DNA from: an uncultured Lachnospiraceae bacterium
GTDB lineage: Bacteria > Bacillota > Clostridia > Lachnospirales > Lachnospiraceae
Direction: 5' to 3'
DNA length: 64,000 bases
NCBI GenBank assembly: GCA_947625205.1
Contig: CANQNN010000001.1
Location: forward strand, 62,001 to 126,000
Shown here: positions 57,042 to 64,000 of the stretch, in pieces
Layout of the letters: the number at the start of each line of letters is the position of its first letter
Position numbering within the stretch: the stretch's first letter is position 1
Translations under genes and position numbers: made by a program
Notes under the pieces: model-generated
The model's database searches: none
Told to the model about the DNA's origin: nothing
What the model saw: only the letters and a program-made list of their open reading frames with translations

Positions 57042-57698
57042 ATGAGAAAAAAAGAGCTGGCGCTCGAGGTGATCGAACGCCTGAAAAAAGAATATCCGGA
57101 TGCGTCCTGTTCGCTGGAGTACGACCAGGCGTGGAAACTGCTTGTCAGTGTACGTCTGGCGGCACAGTGCACCGATGCGAGAGTCAATGTGGTAGTGGAA
57201 AAGCTGTATGGGAAATATCCGGATGTCGCTTCGCTGGCTGCGGCGTCTGTGGAGGACATCGAGAAGATCGTTCACCCCTGCGGGCTGGGCAACAGTAAGG
57301 CGAGGGATATCAGCGCATGTATGAAAATGCTTCAGGAAGTGTATGGCGGTAAAGTGCCGGATGATTTCGATGAATTGCTGAAGCTTCCGGGCGTGGGCAG
57401 GAAGAGTGCGAATCTGATCATGGGCGATGTGTTCGGCAAACCGGCTATTGTGACGGATACACATTGCATTCGCCTGTGCAATCGCATTGGTCTGGTGGAT
57501 GATATTAAGGAACCTAAAAAGGTTGAGATGGCATTATGGAAGATCATTCCGCCCGAAGAAGGAAGCGATTTCTGCCACAGGCTGGTATGGCATGGCAGGG
57601 AGGTCTGCATGGCAAGAACAAATCCTTATTGCGACAAGTGCTGCCTGCAGGATATCTGCAAACAGCACGGTGTAAAATCGGCCAGTAAGAAACAGTGA
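57042..57698 (+). CDS. nth: Endonuclease III
   Basis: 218 residues; the ATG at 57042 fits GGGGTG spacing, though the ATG at 57036 is possible. HhH motif LPGVGRKSANLIMG with the catalytic Lys, VTDTHCIRLCNRIG with the catalytic Asp, and the iron-sulphur loop CMARTNPYCDKCCLQDIC. It is a bifunctional DNA glycosylase/AP lyase for oxidised pyrimidines. It is convergent with the AraC-type gene. Confidence 0.95.
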   Translation: MRKKELALEVIERLKKEYPDASCSLEYDQAWKLLVSVRLAAQCTDARVNVVVEKLYGKYPDVASLAAASVEDIEKIVHPCGLGNSKARDISACMKMLQEVYGGKVPDDFDELLKLPGVGRKSANLIMGDVFGKPAIVTDTHCIRLCNRIGLVDDIKEPKKVEMALWKIIPPEEGSDFCHRLVWHGREVCMARTNPYCDKCCLQDICKQHGVKSASKKQ

Positions 57699-57730
57699 GT
57701 ACGCAATACAGGTGCGGAAGCCGGGGTTTA

Positions 57731-58717
57731 TTATGGCGCCGGAACGCTGAAAGCGCCGTTGCTTTCAGACGCCGGGGACAGAATCTTGTGCGTTCTGTAA
57801 TAGGTGGGCGTACAACCCAGGAATTTTTTAAATATCTTATTAAAATAACTAGCGCTATTAAATCCGACCGACAGGGCAAGATCAGCGATCGACATAGGTT
57901 TATCGCGGTGCTCTGTCATTTTTTTGGTTGCTTCAAAGATCCGGTATTTCATCAGATATTCAAAAGGCGTCATCTGCAGCGTGCGTGAAAAACAGCGGCA
58001 GCATTCGCTTTTGCTGATATGCACGCTGTCTGCGATCTCGTCTAAGGAAAGCGGCTCGGCATGATGGGTCCTGATATATAACATAGCCTGCTTGACCCGC
58101 TGCTCGTCTAAAGAAGCCTGGGGTGGAGGAGCGGTTCCGATCTTGGGGAGTCTCTCGATCAGCTCGGACCAGAAACGGCACAGATGCCCCTTGGTCGAGA
58201 TCTCATATCCGAACGGTTTCGTCAGATTGACGGTTATGGCGTCGTTTACCGCGTCAAGCATCCGCTCGTGCCATGCGTTTGTCTCATCCAGAACGAACAT
58301 CTTAAACAGATGAAAATTCTGGACCGGAAGCAGAAACTGCGTCTGCAGGTAGTTCTGCTTATGACCGAACAAAAAGTCCGGGTGAAACACAAATGAATAG
58401 AATGTACAGTTTTCGCCGTTCATGGAACTGATAGAATGAAGAACATTCTGGTTGATGATAATACCCTGCCCCGGTTTGAGCGTATGTGAGGTATCATCGG
58501 TAGATACTTCCGCAAGACCGTCGTTAAGTATAAGGATCTCCATCTCTTCGTGCCAGTGCCATCGGATCCTGTTCATGTAAGATTTGTTCAGGTCCAGATA
58601 AAAAACGTCCACAGGATAATCCAGAGAGCCGAACGGGGTCTGCTCATGCAGACTGTCGTAGCTCCCCTCCATATTGCCGGGCGCCGCCTTGCTGTCTGGT
58701 GTCTTTAGTGTATGCAT
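57731..58717 (-). CDS. AraC-family regulator
   Basis: 328 residues from the ATG at 58717 (GAGGGG upstream). The long open frame beyond it is antisense to the peptidase gene and is not coding. The N-terminal cupin-like sensing domain is RWHWHEEMEILILNDGLAEV, with LKPGQGIIINQNVLHSI. The C-terminal two-HTH domain runs SLDEIADSVHISKSECCRCF and SIADLALSVGFNSASYFNKI, ending FKKFLGCTPTYYR. It probably senses a sugar or similar ligand. It is divergent from the S8 peptidase gene across an intergenic palindrome. Confidence 0.9.
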   Translation of the reverse strand: MHTLKTPDSKAAPGNMEGSYDSLHEQTPFGSLDYPVDVFYLDLNKSYMNRIRWHWHEEMEILILNDGLAEVSTDDTSHTLKPGQGIIINQNVLHSISSMNGENCTFYSFVFHPDFLFGHKQNYLQTQFLLPVQNFHLFKMFVLDETNAWHERMLDAVNDAITVNLTKPFGYEISTKGHLCRFWSELIERLPKIGTAPPPQASLDEQRVKQAMLYIRTHHAEPLSLDEIADSVHISKSECCRCFSRTLQMTPFEYLMKYRIFEATKKMTEHRDKPMSIADLALSVGFNSASYFNKIFKKFLGCTPTYYRTHKILSPASESNGAFSVPAP

Positions 58718-58785
58718 ATATCCCCTCTGCTGTCGCAATCTGTAAAGCTGTTTCCCTTTGTATAATAAAACGAATACCCCTTCAC

Positions 58786-58814
58786 TGTACCCACACTGAT
58801 GCCTCGTGGGTACA
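58786..58814. promoter_or_regulatory. Palindromic operator between araC-type and peptidase genes
   Basis: TGTACCCAC (58786-58794), 11 bases, GTGGGTACA (58806-58814): a perfect 9-bp inverted repeat. TATAAT follows at 58817-58822 in the peptidase direction without a good -35, which would suit activator-dependent transcription. On the other strand a TATTAT sequence near 58762-58767 may be the regulator's own -10. Confidence 0.7.
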
Positions 58815-58948
58815 CTTATAATCATTTTATCATAAAGCAAAAAAAGAGTCAAACCAGCATACTCCGGCGAACTGGAAAATGTAAGCGCTTTTAATAATGT
58901 TTTGGGTGGATCTGACATAAGGATATAAAAAAGGCCGGGGCAAAACAT

Positions 58949-60691
58949 ATGGATTCCCAGAAAAATGAAAATCTTCTCAATCTGGCGCTTGATACGCCCG
59001 AGGCGGAACGGGAGCGGTCGTTGGAGCTGAATGTCGGCTACGATGTGACGGGCAGAACATGGGAAGTGATCGTGAAATATCACGGTTCTCTTCAGGAACT
59101 GACACAGCGGGGGATCGTTGTGGAGGAATTGATCGCGGGTTATGCGATCCTGACCGTGCCGGAATCGCAAATGAATGTCCTGACTTCCACGGAGCAGATC
59201 GAATATGTGGAGAAACCCAAACGGCTGTTTTTTGAGGACTTGCAGGGCAATACCGCATCCTGTTATGCACCGGGCAGCAGATTGTTCGGCGAACTGACCG
59301 GGAGAGGGGTCCTGGTGGCTGTGATCGATTCGGGCATCAGCTATTGGAATCAGGATTTTCGCAATCCGGACGGTACGACTAGAATACTGTATCTGTGGGA
59401 CCAGGTGCTTAACAGGGAATTTAACAGAGAACAGATCAATGAGGCGCTGGCTGTCGGTGACAGACAGCAGGCGCAGCGGCTTGTACCGAGTATCGACGCT
59501 ACGGGACACGGAACGGCGGTGGCGGGGATCGCTGCGGGCGGAGGCGGTGCGGGCGGGATCGCTTATGCGGGCGTTGCCAGGGAGAGCGACCTGCTGATCG
59601 TGCGTCTGGGGACGCCCCGGGCGGACTCTTTTCCAAGGACAACAGAGCTTATGCGCGCACTGACTTATACAGTCAATAAGGCGATAGAATTGCAAATGCC
59701 CGTAGCCATAAATTTAAGCTTTGGGAATACTTACGGCGCGCATAACGGAACTTCCCTTCTGGAGCGGTTCATGGACAACGTATCGGAGATAGGCCGCAAT
59801 GTGATCTGCGCAGGGAGCGGTAATGAAGGCGCCTCCGGAGGGCACGTGGGAGGAAGGGTCGCTGGGGAGACGGCGCGGGTGGAGTTAGTTGTCGGCGAGT
59901 ATGAAACAGGGTTAAATATTCAGCTCTGGAAAGAGTACACGGACCGGTACAGAGTGATATTAGCGTCCCCTGCGGGCGACTATCTGAGCGTGGATACTGA
60001 CCGGCCGGGTAAACAGATCTATCAGACAGGGAAGACAAGGATCCTGGTGTATAACGGGGAACCGGCGCCTTATCTCACAAGCCAGGAGATTTATTTTGAT
60101 CTTCTGCCGGCGCAGACGGAGCCGGGCAGCGGAAGATATATTGACGGCGGCGTGTGGACCTTCTTGATCGAACCGGTCGTAACGGTAACGGGAAACTATA
60201 CGTTTTATCTGCCGTCAGCCGCTGTTAGAAACATAAACACCCGCTTTGTCAGGGCAACGCCCGATGTGACGCTGACAATTCCGTCCACTGCTTCCAAGAT
60301 CATTACTGTGGGAGCCTACGACCCGGTATACGAGTCTTATGCGGATTTTTCGGGGCGGGGCTATCTGTATCAGGACAGAGTGAACAGCCGCACATCGGAT
60401 TCCTTCGTAAAACCCGATCTTACCGCTCCCGGTGTGGGCGTGATAGCACCGGACAGAAACGGAGGTTACTCGCCCGTTACGGGCACATCCTTTGCCACAC
60501 CGTTTGTTACCGGAGCGGCGGCGCTTCTGATGCAGTGGGGGATCGTTGACGGCAACGACCCGTATCTTTACGGGGAGAAGGTGAAAGCGTATCTGAGAAA
60601 AGGAGCCGGACCCATTCGCGGGGAGACGGATCTGCCCAATGAAAGGGTGGGTTACGGAGCGTTGTGCATTGAAGGAAGCCTGCCGCGATGA
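58949..60691 (+). CDS. S8 (subtilisin-like) peptidase without signal peptide
   Basis: 580 residues. The catalytic triad is complete: Asp in VAVIDSGISYW, His in DATGHGTAVAGIA and Ser in VTGTSFATPFVTG, with the oxyanion Asn in GSGNEGASGG. An N-terminal propeptide-like region (about 1-95) is followed by the core, interrupted by an insert of about 150 residues (320-460) carrying beta-rich sequence, as in Csp-type germination proteases. No signal peptide or wall anchor is present, so it is cytoplasmic or spore-related. The transcription start probably depends on the palindrome upstream. Confidence 0.9.
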   Translation: MDSQKNENLLNLALDTPEAERERSLELNVGYDVTGRTWEVIVKYHGSLQELTQRGIVVEELIAGYAILTVPESQMNVLTSTEQIEYVEKPKRLFFEDLQGNTASCYAPGSRLFGELTGRGVLVAVIDSGISYWNQDFRNPDGTTRILYLWDQVLNREFNREQINEALAVGDRQQAQRLVPSIDATGHGTAVAGIAAGGGGAGGIAYAGVARESDLLIVRLGTPRADSFPRTTELMRALTYTVNKAIELQMPVAINLSFGNTYGAHNGTSLLERFMDNVSEIGRNVICAGSGNEGASGGHVGGRVAGETARVELVVGEYETGLNIQLWKEYTDRYRVILASPAGDYLSVDTDRPGKQIYQTGKTRILVYNGEPAPYLTSQEIYFDLLPAQTEPGSGRYIDGGVWTFLIEPVVTVTGNYTFYLPSAAVRNINTRFVRATPDVTLTIPSTASKIITVGAYDPVYESYADFSGRGYLYQDRVNSRTSDSFVKPDLTAPGVGVIAPDRNGGYSPVTGTSFATPFVTGAAALLMQWGIVDGNDPYLYGEKVKAYLRKGAGPIRGETDLPNERVGYGALCIEGSLPR

Positions 60692-60701
60692 TAACAAGAT
60701 A

Positions 60702-60728
60702 ATAAGCCGGTCTTTACGGCCGGCTTAT
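60702..60728. terminator. Bidirectional terminator
   Basis: ATAAGCCGG (60702-60710) and CCGGCTTAT (60720-60728) form a 9-bp stem between the convergent peptidase and hemerythrin genes; its right arm overlaps the last codons of the latter. Confidence 0.65.
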
Positions 60729-61613
60729 ATGATCTGCGCAAAAGGCAAAATACCCTTTCCCTTCCGTGCTGAACAGAAGATTGTACGGAGGGTATTTTTT
60801 ATCAAAAGTTCTTACGAGCTGCTCGAAAGTCATGAGATCGTTCCGCTCAAGCAGATATTTTCTGCCCGTCATAAAATGTGCCCTGACGGAATCGACAAAC
60901 TGTTCGGAGAGTATTTTCATGGCGGAAACCGCGGTCTGGTCAATGCGCGGCATCTCCTGATTTAAGATGGAACTGAGCGTGCGCAGGACAAGCGGTTCCT
61001 CATATACGAAATAAAACTGCCAGCGGTCTTTATCCATAGACAGATAAGTCAGCCGGTAACACAGCGCTTTGCCCGAGAAAACGTCCTCCCCGCCGTAGTG
61101 CTGGCTTACAAGCTGCGATTTTGCCTGGCACATTGTTTCAAGCGAGCGTATGATGGACCTTACCAGAGAATCCATTTCGCTGCTGTCCGCCTGTTCCACC
61201 CATTTGCTGTGACCCTTGCCGGTGATCGCGTAATCCTCCGTCATGATATGCCCGCTTAGCCATCCCACGCAGATACCTATGAAATGGCGCACGGATTCTG
61301 TGGAGTAAGCCTGATCCTCCAGCTCGGCTTCCAGAGCGGGAAGCGTCTCATCGCGCATATTGTCGTGAAGATTCTTGTGCATGGCATATCCGGAATAACC
61401 GATAGACTGCATATATGCCTCTTCGTCTGCAAAATGCTTCAGCGCATAATTTTTAAAATATTTGATGCCTTCTCTGCAGGCGTGCTGCTGCTTGGCCGTA
61501 TCTTCGTTTAAGTCGAGCAGCTTTCCTACGATCGAAAAGAGCCGCTGGTGTGCCCTGTCGATGGAGTCAACACCGATACAGAAGCGGTCGTTCCATTTGA
61601 TCTCGTTTGGCAT
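60714..61613 (-). CDS. Bacteriohemerythrin with extra C-terminal domain
   Basis: 299 residues. The hemerythrin fold (1-135) has all seven di-iron ligands at expected spacing: H22, H60, E64, H79, H83, H122, D127, so oxygen binding is likely. The C-terminal 150 residues (WQFYFVYEEPLVLRTLSSIL, then VSAMKILSEQFVDSVRAHF) form an alpha/beta domain of unknown type, weakly reminiscent of CheX-like domains. Oxygen or iron sensing linked to taxis is possible in an anaerobe. GAAGGGAGAAG precedes the ATG. Confidence 0.85.
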   Translation of the reverse strand: MPNEIKWNDRFCIGVDSIDRAHQRLFSIVGKLLDLNEDTAKQQHACREGIKYFKNYALKHFADEEAYMQSIGYSGYAMHKNLHDNMRDETLPALEAELEDQAYSTESVRHFIGICVGWLSGHIMTEDYAITGKGHSKWVEQADSSEMDSLVRSIIRSLETMCQAKSQLVSQHYGGEDVFSGKALCYRLTYLSMDKDRWQFYFVYEEPLVLRTLSSILNQEMPRIDQTAVSAMKILSEQFVDSVRAHFMTGRKYLLERNDLMTFEQLVRTFDKKYPPYNLLFSTEGKGYFAFCADHISRP

Positions 61614-61836
61614 GATCTTCTCCCTTCGAATATACTGTATATGTGCCTGTAAGCCGGCGCTTGCAGTGCTGTGTCTATTTTATCATAATCTTACCGCGAA
61701 AAACAGATGATTTACCGGAAGATACAATTTTTTGTTTTTTGGCGTTTTTTTACAAGAAAATACTTGCTATTTAAGTAAAAACAACGTAATCTAAAGAAAG
61801 GGATCTCTATACAGACAGTGTTAAGGGAGATAAAAA

Positions 61837-62184
61837 ATGAAAGATAAATTGGCGCAAATCGGGGTAGAATATGACGAGACGCTTAAGCGTTTTATGGGAA
61901 AAGAAGATTTCTATCTGCGGATGTTAAAGAAGTTTCTGGACGACAAAAATTACGGGGAATTAAAGCAGGCGGTTGCCGATAAGAACTGGCCGGAGGCGTT
62001 TAAGCATGCCCATACGGTAAAGGGTCTGTGCGGTAATCTGAGTCTGGGCGATATGCTGAAGTATGTTGTCCCGCTGACAGAGGAACTACGCTCAGAGCCT
62101 TATAATGAAGAGACGATTCTGGCTTATATGGAAGATGCCAATAAAGCGTATGACCAGACCGTGGAAGTGATCCGGTCTTTGTAG
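61837..62184 (+). CDS. Histidine phosphotransfer (Hpt) domain protein
   Basis: 115 residues, one all-helical Hpt domain. FKHAHTVKGLCGNLSLGDML contains the phospho-accepting H59 in the HxxKG pattern. It can carry phosphate between a hybrid kinase and response regulators; no kinase gene is in view. A weak promoter (TTGCTA, 17 bases, TAATCT) may lie near 61765-61795. A small hairpin after the gene (GTCGGC/GCCGGC near 62263-62280, then TCTTCTT) may end transcription. Confidence 0.88.
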   Translation: MKDKLAQIGVEYDETLKRFMGKEDFYLRMLKKFLDDKNYGELKQAVADKNWPEAFKHAHTVKGLCGNLSLGDMLKYVVPLTEELRSEPYNEETILAYMEDANKAYDQTVEVIRSL

Positions 62185-62364
62185 GCAGATCCGGCGGTAA
62201 CAGGGATTGCCCGGAACAAATCACAGGAATGAATCTGCATGAATGCGGGAAACATAAGAAGGGTCGGCTGACAGGCCGGCTCTTCTTGTATGAAACAGGT
62301 AATCGCGCAGCCCGCGGCGGAAAACGCTGTTGGATACGGCGGCTGTTACAGATCGGAGCATCGG

Positions 62365-63120
62365 ATGGGAAAGAAAATGATAAGCATCATATGTGTCATT
62401 GCGGGAATATTTTGTTTGGGTTACTGCATCCTGGTGTCGGCAGCCAATTCGGGGAGCAGATTTTATCTGATATGGGCTTTGGGCGGTATATTGTTACTGG
62501 GCATGGCTTTTCTGTGGTATTTTGAGATATGGGGAACGATACCGCTTGTTATGCGCAGGATCTTCCGGTTGGTCGTTTCTGTGGGCGCCGTGCTGTTTAT
62601 TATAGCGGAGTGCTGTGTGCTGAGCGGATTTAATGAGCACGGCAGGCCGGGCCTTGACTATATCATCGTACTGGGCGCGCAGATCAAACCGGAGGGGCCC
62701 AGCATAGTGCTTAAGTACCGTTTGGACGCCGCCTGTGATTATCTGGAGAAAAATAAAGACACTATATGCGTTCTGTCGGGCGGACAGGGAAGAAATGAGC
62801 CGTGTAGCGAGGCTGAAGGAATGTACAGGTATCTTGTGGATCAAGGGATAGCGCCTGGACGCCTTGTGAAAGAAGAGCGCTCCACGGACACCGCACAAAA
62901 CATTGCGTTCAGCATGAAACTGATCGGGCAAAACGATGCGAGCGTGGGTATCGTAACGAATAATTTTCATGTGTTCAGGGGCGTGAGACTGGCGAAAGCG
63001 GCGGGCATAGAGGATGTCTGCGGTATCTCTGCGCGCTCGAATCCGCTTTTCCTTCTTAATAATATGGTGAGAGAGTTCTTCGGGGTGGGGAAGGACTTGC
63101 TCTGTGGCAATTTGTTTTGA
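62365..63120 (+). CDS. YdcF/ElyC-family (DUF218) membrane protein
   Basis: 251 residues from MGKKMISII with GGAG six bases upstream; an in-frame ATG at 62290 would add unmatched sequence. Three hydrophobic helices (about 5-90) precede a DUF218 domain: IIVLGAQIKPEGPSIVLKYR, VLSGGQGRNEPCSEAEGMYR, ERSTDTAQNIAFS and VTNNFHVFRGVRLAK. DUF218 proteins such as ElyC and SanA affect cell-envelope integrity or lipid-carrier metabolism. Confidence 0.88.
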   Translation: MGKKMISIICVIAGIFCLGYCILVSAANSGSRFYLIWALGGILLLGMAFLWYFEIWGTIPLVMRRIFRLVVSVGAVLFIIAECCVLSGFNEHGRPGLDYIIVLGAQIKPEGPSIVLKYRLDAACDYLEKNKDTICVLSGGQGRNEPCSEAEGMYRYLVDQGIAPGRLVKEERSTDTAQNIAFSMKLIGQNDASVGIVTNNFHVFRGVRLAKAAGIEDVCGISARSNPLFLLNNMVREFFGVGKDLLCGNLF

Positions 63121-63129
63121 ATCCCACTA

Positions 63130-63158
63130 TTGGATTTGAATCCCCGGTGTGGTATCAT
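63130..63158 (+). promoter_or_regulatory. Candidate promoter of the TPR lipoprotein gene
   Basis: TTGGAT (63130-63135), 17-base spacer, TATCAT (63153-63158). The predicted start falls at or beside the ATGATG at 63165, so transcripts may be leaderless. Confidence 0.5.
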
Positions 63159-63164
63159 AAAGAT

Positions 63165-64000
63165 ATGATGAAGAACGTTATGACGAATGTACATATAAAA
63201 GGATCACAACTGATACTGGCGCTTGCAGCCGCGGTACTGTGCCTGGCCGGATGCGGCGCGGACGGGCAGCCCGGCTATATACAGCAGGGCATGGACGCCG
63301 TACAGTCGCTGGAATATGAAGAAGCGCTTGCTCTTTTCCGGAATGCGCAGGATGAAGGGGAGGATGCACAGCTTATCTATCGCGGGATGGGTTTGGCTTA
63401 TATGGGCCTTACCGAGTATGACGAGGCTGTGGAATGTCTGCAGAATGCCTTGCACAGCGGCGGCAGTAAAGTGGAAGACGTGGATTTTGACATCAATTAT
63501 TATCTGGCCACGGCATATTATAAGAACGGACAGGCTAAGGAGGCCATCGATGCTTACAGCGCTATCCTGGCGCTTCGGCCGAGGGAAAAGAATGCATATT
63601 ATCTGCGGGGCTGCGTGAAGCTGTCGCAGGGCAGCTTTGAGGAAGCGCAGGCGGATTTCGGAGAGGCGGTCGCGCTGGACGATAAAGATTATGATCAGAT
63701 GATCAGGATCTATATGGCGCTGGAGGAGTACGGATATAAGGATGCGGGTTTAGTCTATCTGCAGAACGCCCTGACGGAAAACGAGAAGTCTATCTCCGAT
63801 TATGACATGGGGCGCATCTGTTATTACATGGGCGATTATGAGAACGCGCGCAATTATCTGACGAAGCTTAAGACGACCACCGATTACGGCGCGGCCCTGT
63901 ATCTCGGAAGGACCTATGAGGCGCTGGGTGATTATAATTACGCTTCCGATATATATGCAGGTTACACGGAGAACGACCAGAGCAAGGCTGAGCTCTACAA
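63165..64000 (+). CDS. TPR-repeat lipoprotein (partial, runs off the window)
   Basis: About 278 codons are visible from ATGATG at 63165 (an ATG at 63180 is an alternative). A lipoprotein signal (LILALAAAVLCLAGCGADG) ends in the lipobox LAGC. Tetratricopeptide units follow: IQQGMDAVQSLEYEEALALF, YRGMGLAYMGLTEYDEAVEC, YLATAYYKNGQAKEAIDAYS and YLRGCVKLSQGSFEEAQADF, each about 34 residues. TPR lipoproteins act as protein-interaction platforms at the outer membrane face. No ribosome site of normal strength precedes either ATG. Confidence 0.82.
   Translation, partial: MMKNVMTNVHIKGSQLILALAAAVLCLAGCGADGQPGYIQQGMDAVQSLEYEEALALFRNAQDEGEDAQLIYRGMGLAYMGLTEYDEAVECLQNALHSGGSKVEDVDFDINYYLATAYYKNGQAKEAIDAYSAILALRPREKNAYYLRGCVKLSQGSFEEAQADFGEAVALDDKDYDQMIRIYMALEEYGYKDAGLVYLQNALTENEKSISDYDMGRICYYMGDYENARNYLTKLKTTTDYGAALYLGRTYEALGDYNYASDIYAGYTENDQSKAELY

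Noticed and set aside
58718-59695. Long minus-strand open frame extending the AraC-type gene to 654 codons
   Set aside because: The extra part is antisense to the peptidase gene, has no protein-family features and is Arg/His/Pro-rich; a good start with ribosome site exists at 58717.
1-64000. tRNA, rRNA or prophage genes
   Set aside because: No clover-leaf, ribosomal or phage structural gene pattern was noticed in the intergenic regions or among the proteins.

Overview
The window reads as chromosome of an anaerobic, low-to-mid GC Clostridia, most likely a Lachnospiraceae member. Supports are the rho-rpmE-DUF1385-prmC-prfA order, a CIRCE-type operator in front of clpB, DUF4250, DUF4364 and DUF5722 proteins, an aldo/keto reductase with a ferredoxin-like C terminus, a malic enzyme, strong Shine-Dalgarno sites and a holin-like type I toxin locus. 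The species cannot be named from the sequence alone. No rRNA, tRNA or CRISPR array was seen.

Region by region. (1) 1-4.15 kb is clearly more AT-rich than the rest and is the end of a surface-polysaccharide locus: the tail of a membrane protein, two FemAB/GNAT-like acyltransferases, a sugar N-formyltransferase-like protein and a PglD/NeuD-like acyltransferase. Two of these genes carry G8 and G10 tracts near their 3' ends that set whether the frame runs up to the next start codon. (2) 4.4-6.4 kb holds an IS110-family element whose transposase is frameshifted at a G9 tract, then the tail of an Rpn-type nuclease/transposase gene. (3) 6.5-12.5 kb has a membrane protein with an SH3-domain partner and a heterodimeric ABC exporter. 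(4) 12.6-22.6 kb is a glycan operon: a 1205-residue membrane protein, a GT2 glycosyltransferase, an SDR protein and a GDP-D-glycero-alpha-D-manno-heptose pathway (gmhA, hddA and a fused hddC-gmhB) with a GDP-mannose 4,6-dehydratase-like enzyme and a cupin, so the end product may be a 6-deoxy or otherwise modified heptose. (5) 22.6-30 kb has an OFA-type MFS carrier, an UlaG-like metallohydrolase and a complete branched-chain amino-acid ABC importer. (6) 29.9-33.7 kb is sensory: a LytTR regulator with an NTF2-like domain, a receiver protein that looks cut short, and a dCache chemoreceptor. A G9 tract lies in the spacer of a possible promoter ahead of the receiver gene. (7) 33.8-38.3 kb carries an Fe-S aldo/keto reductase, DegV and a run of small unknown genes. 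(8) 38.3-49.8 kb holds clpB, the type I toxin-antitoxin locus, an LD-carboxypeptidase, an ASKHA/2Fe-2S protein, a polysaccharide deacetylase, rarA and a DUF5722 hydrolase-like protein. (9) 49.3-57.7 kb is housekeeping. (10) 57.7-64 kb has an AraC regulator divergent from an S8 peptidase, a hemerythrin, an Hpt protein, a YdcF protein and a TPR lipoprotein cut by the window edge.

The most interesting signals are the G-tract pattern, the toxin locus at 41.15-41.53 kb (its mRNA ends look able to pair with each other and with an antisense RNA), the heptose operon with its enzyme fusion and probable non-AUG start, and the exact 15-bp tandem array at 12.6 kb.
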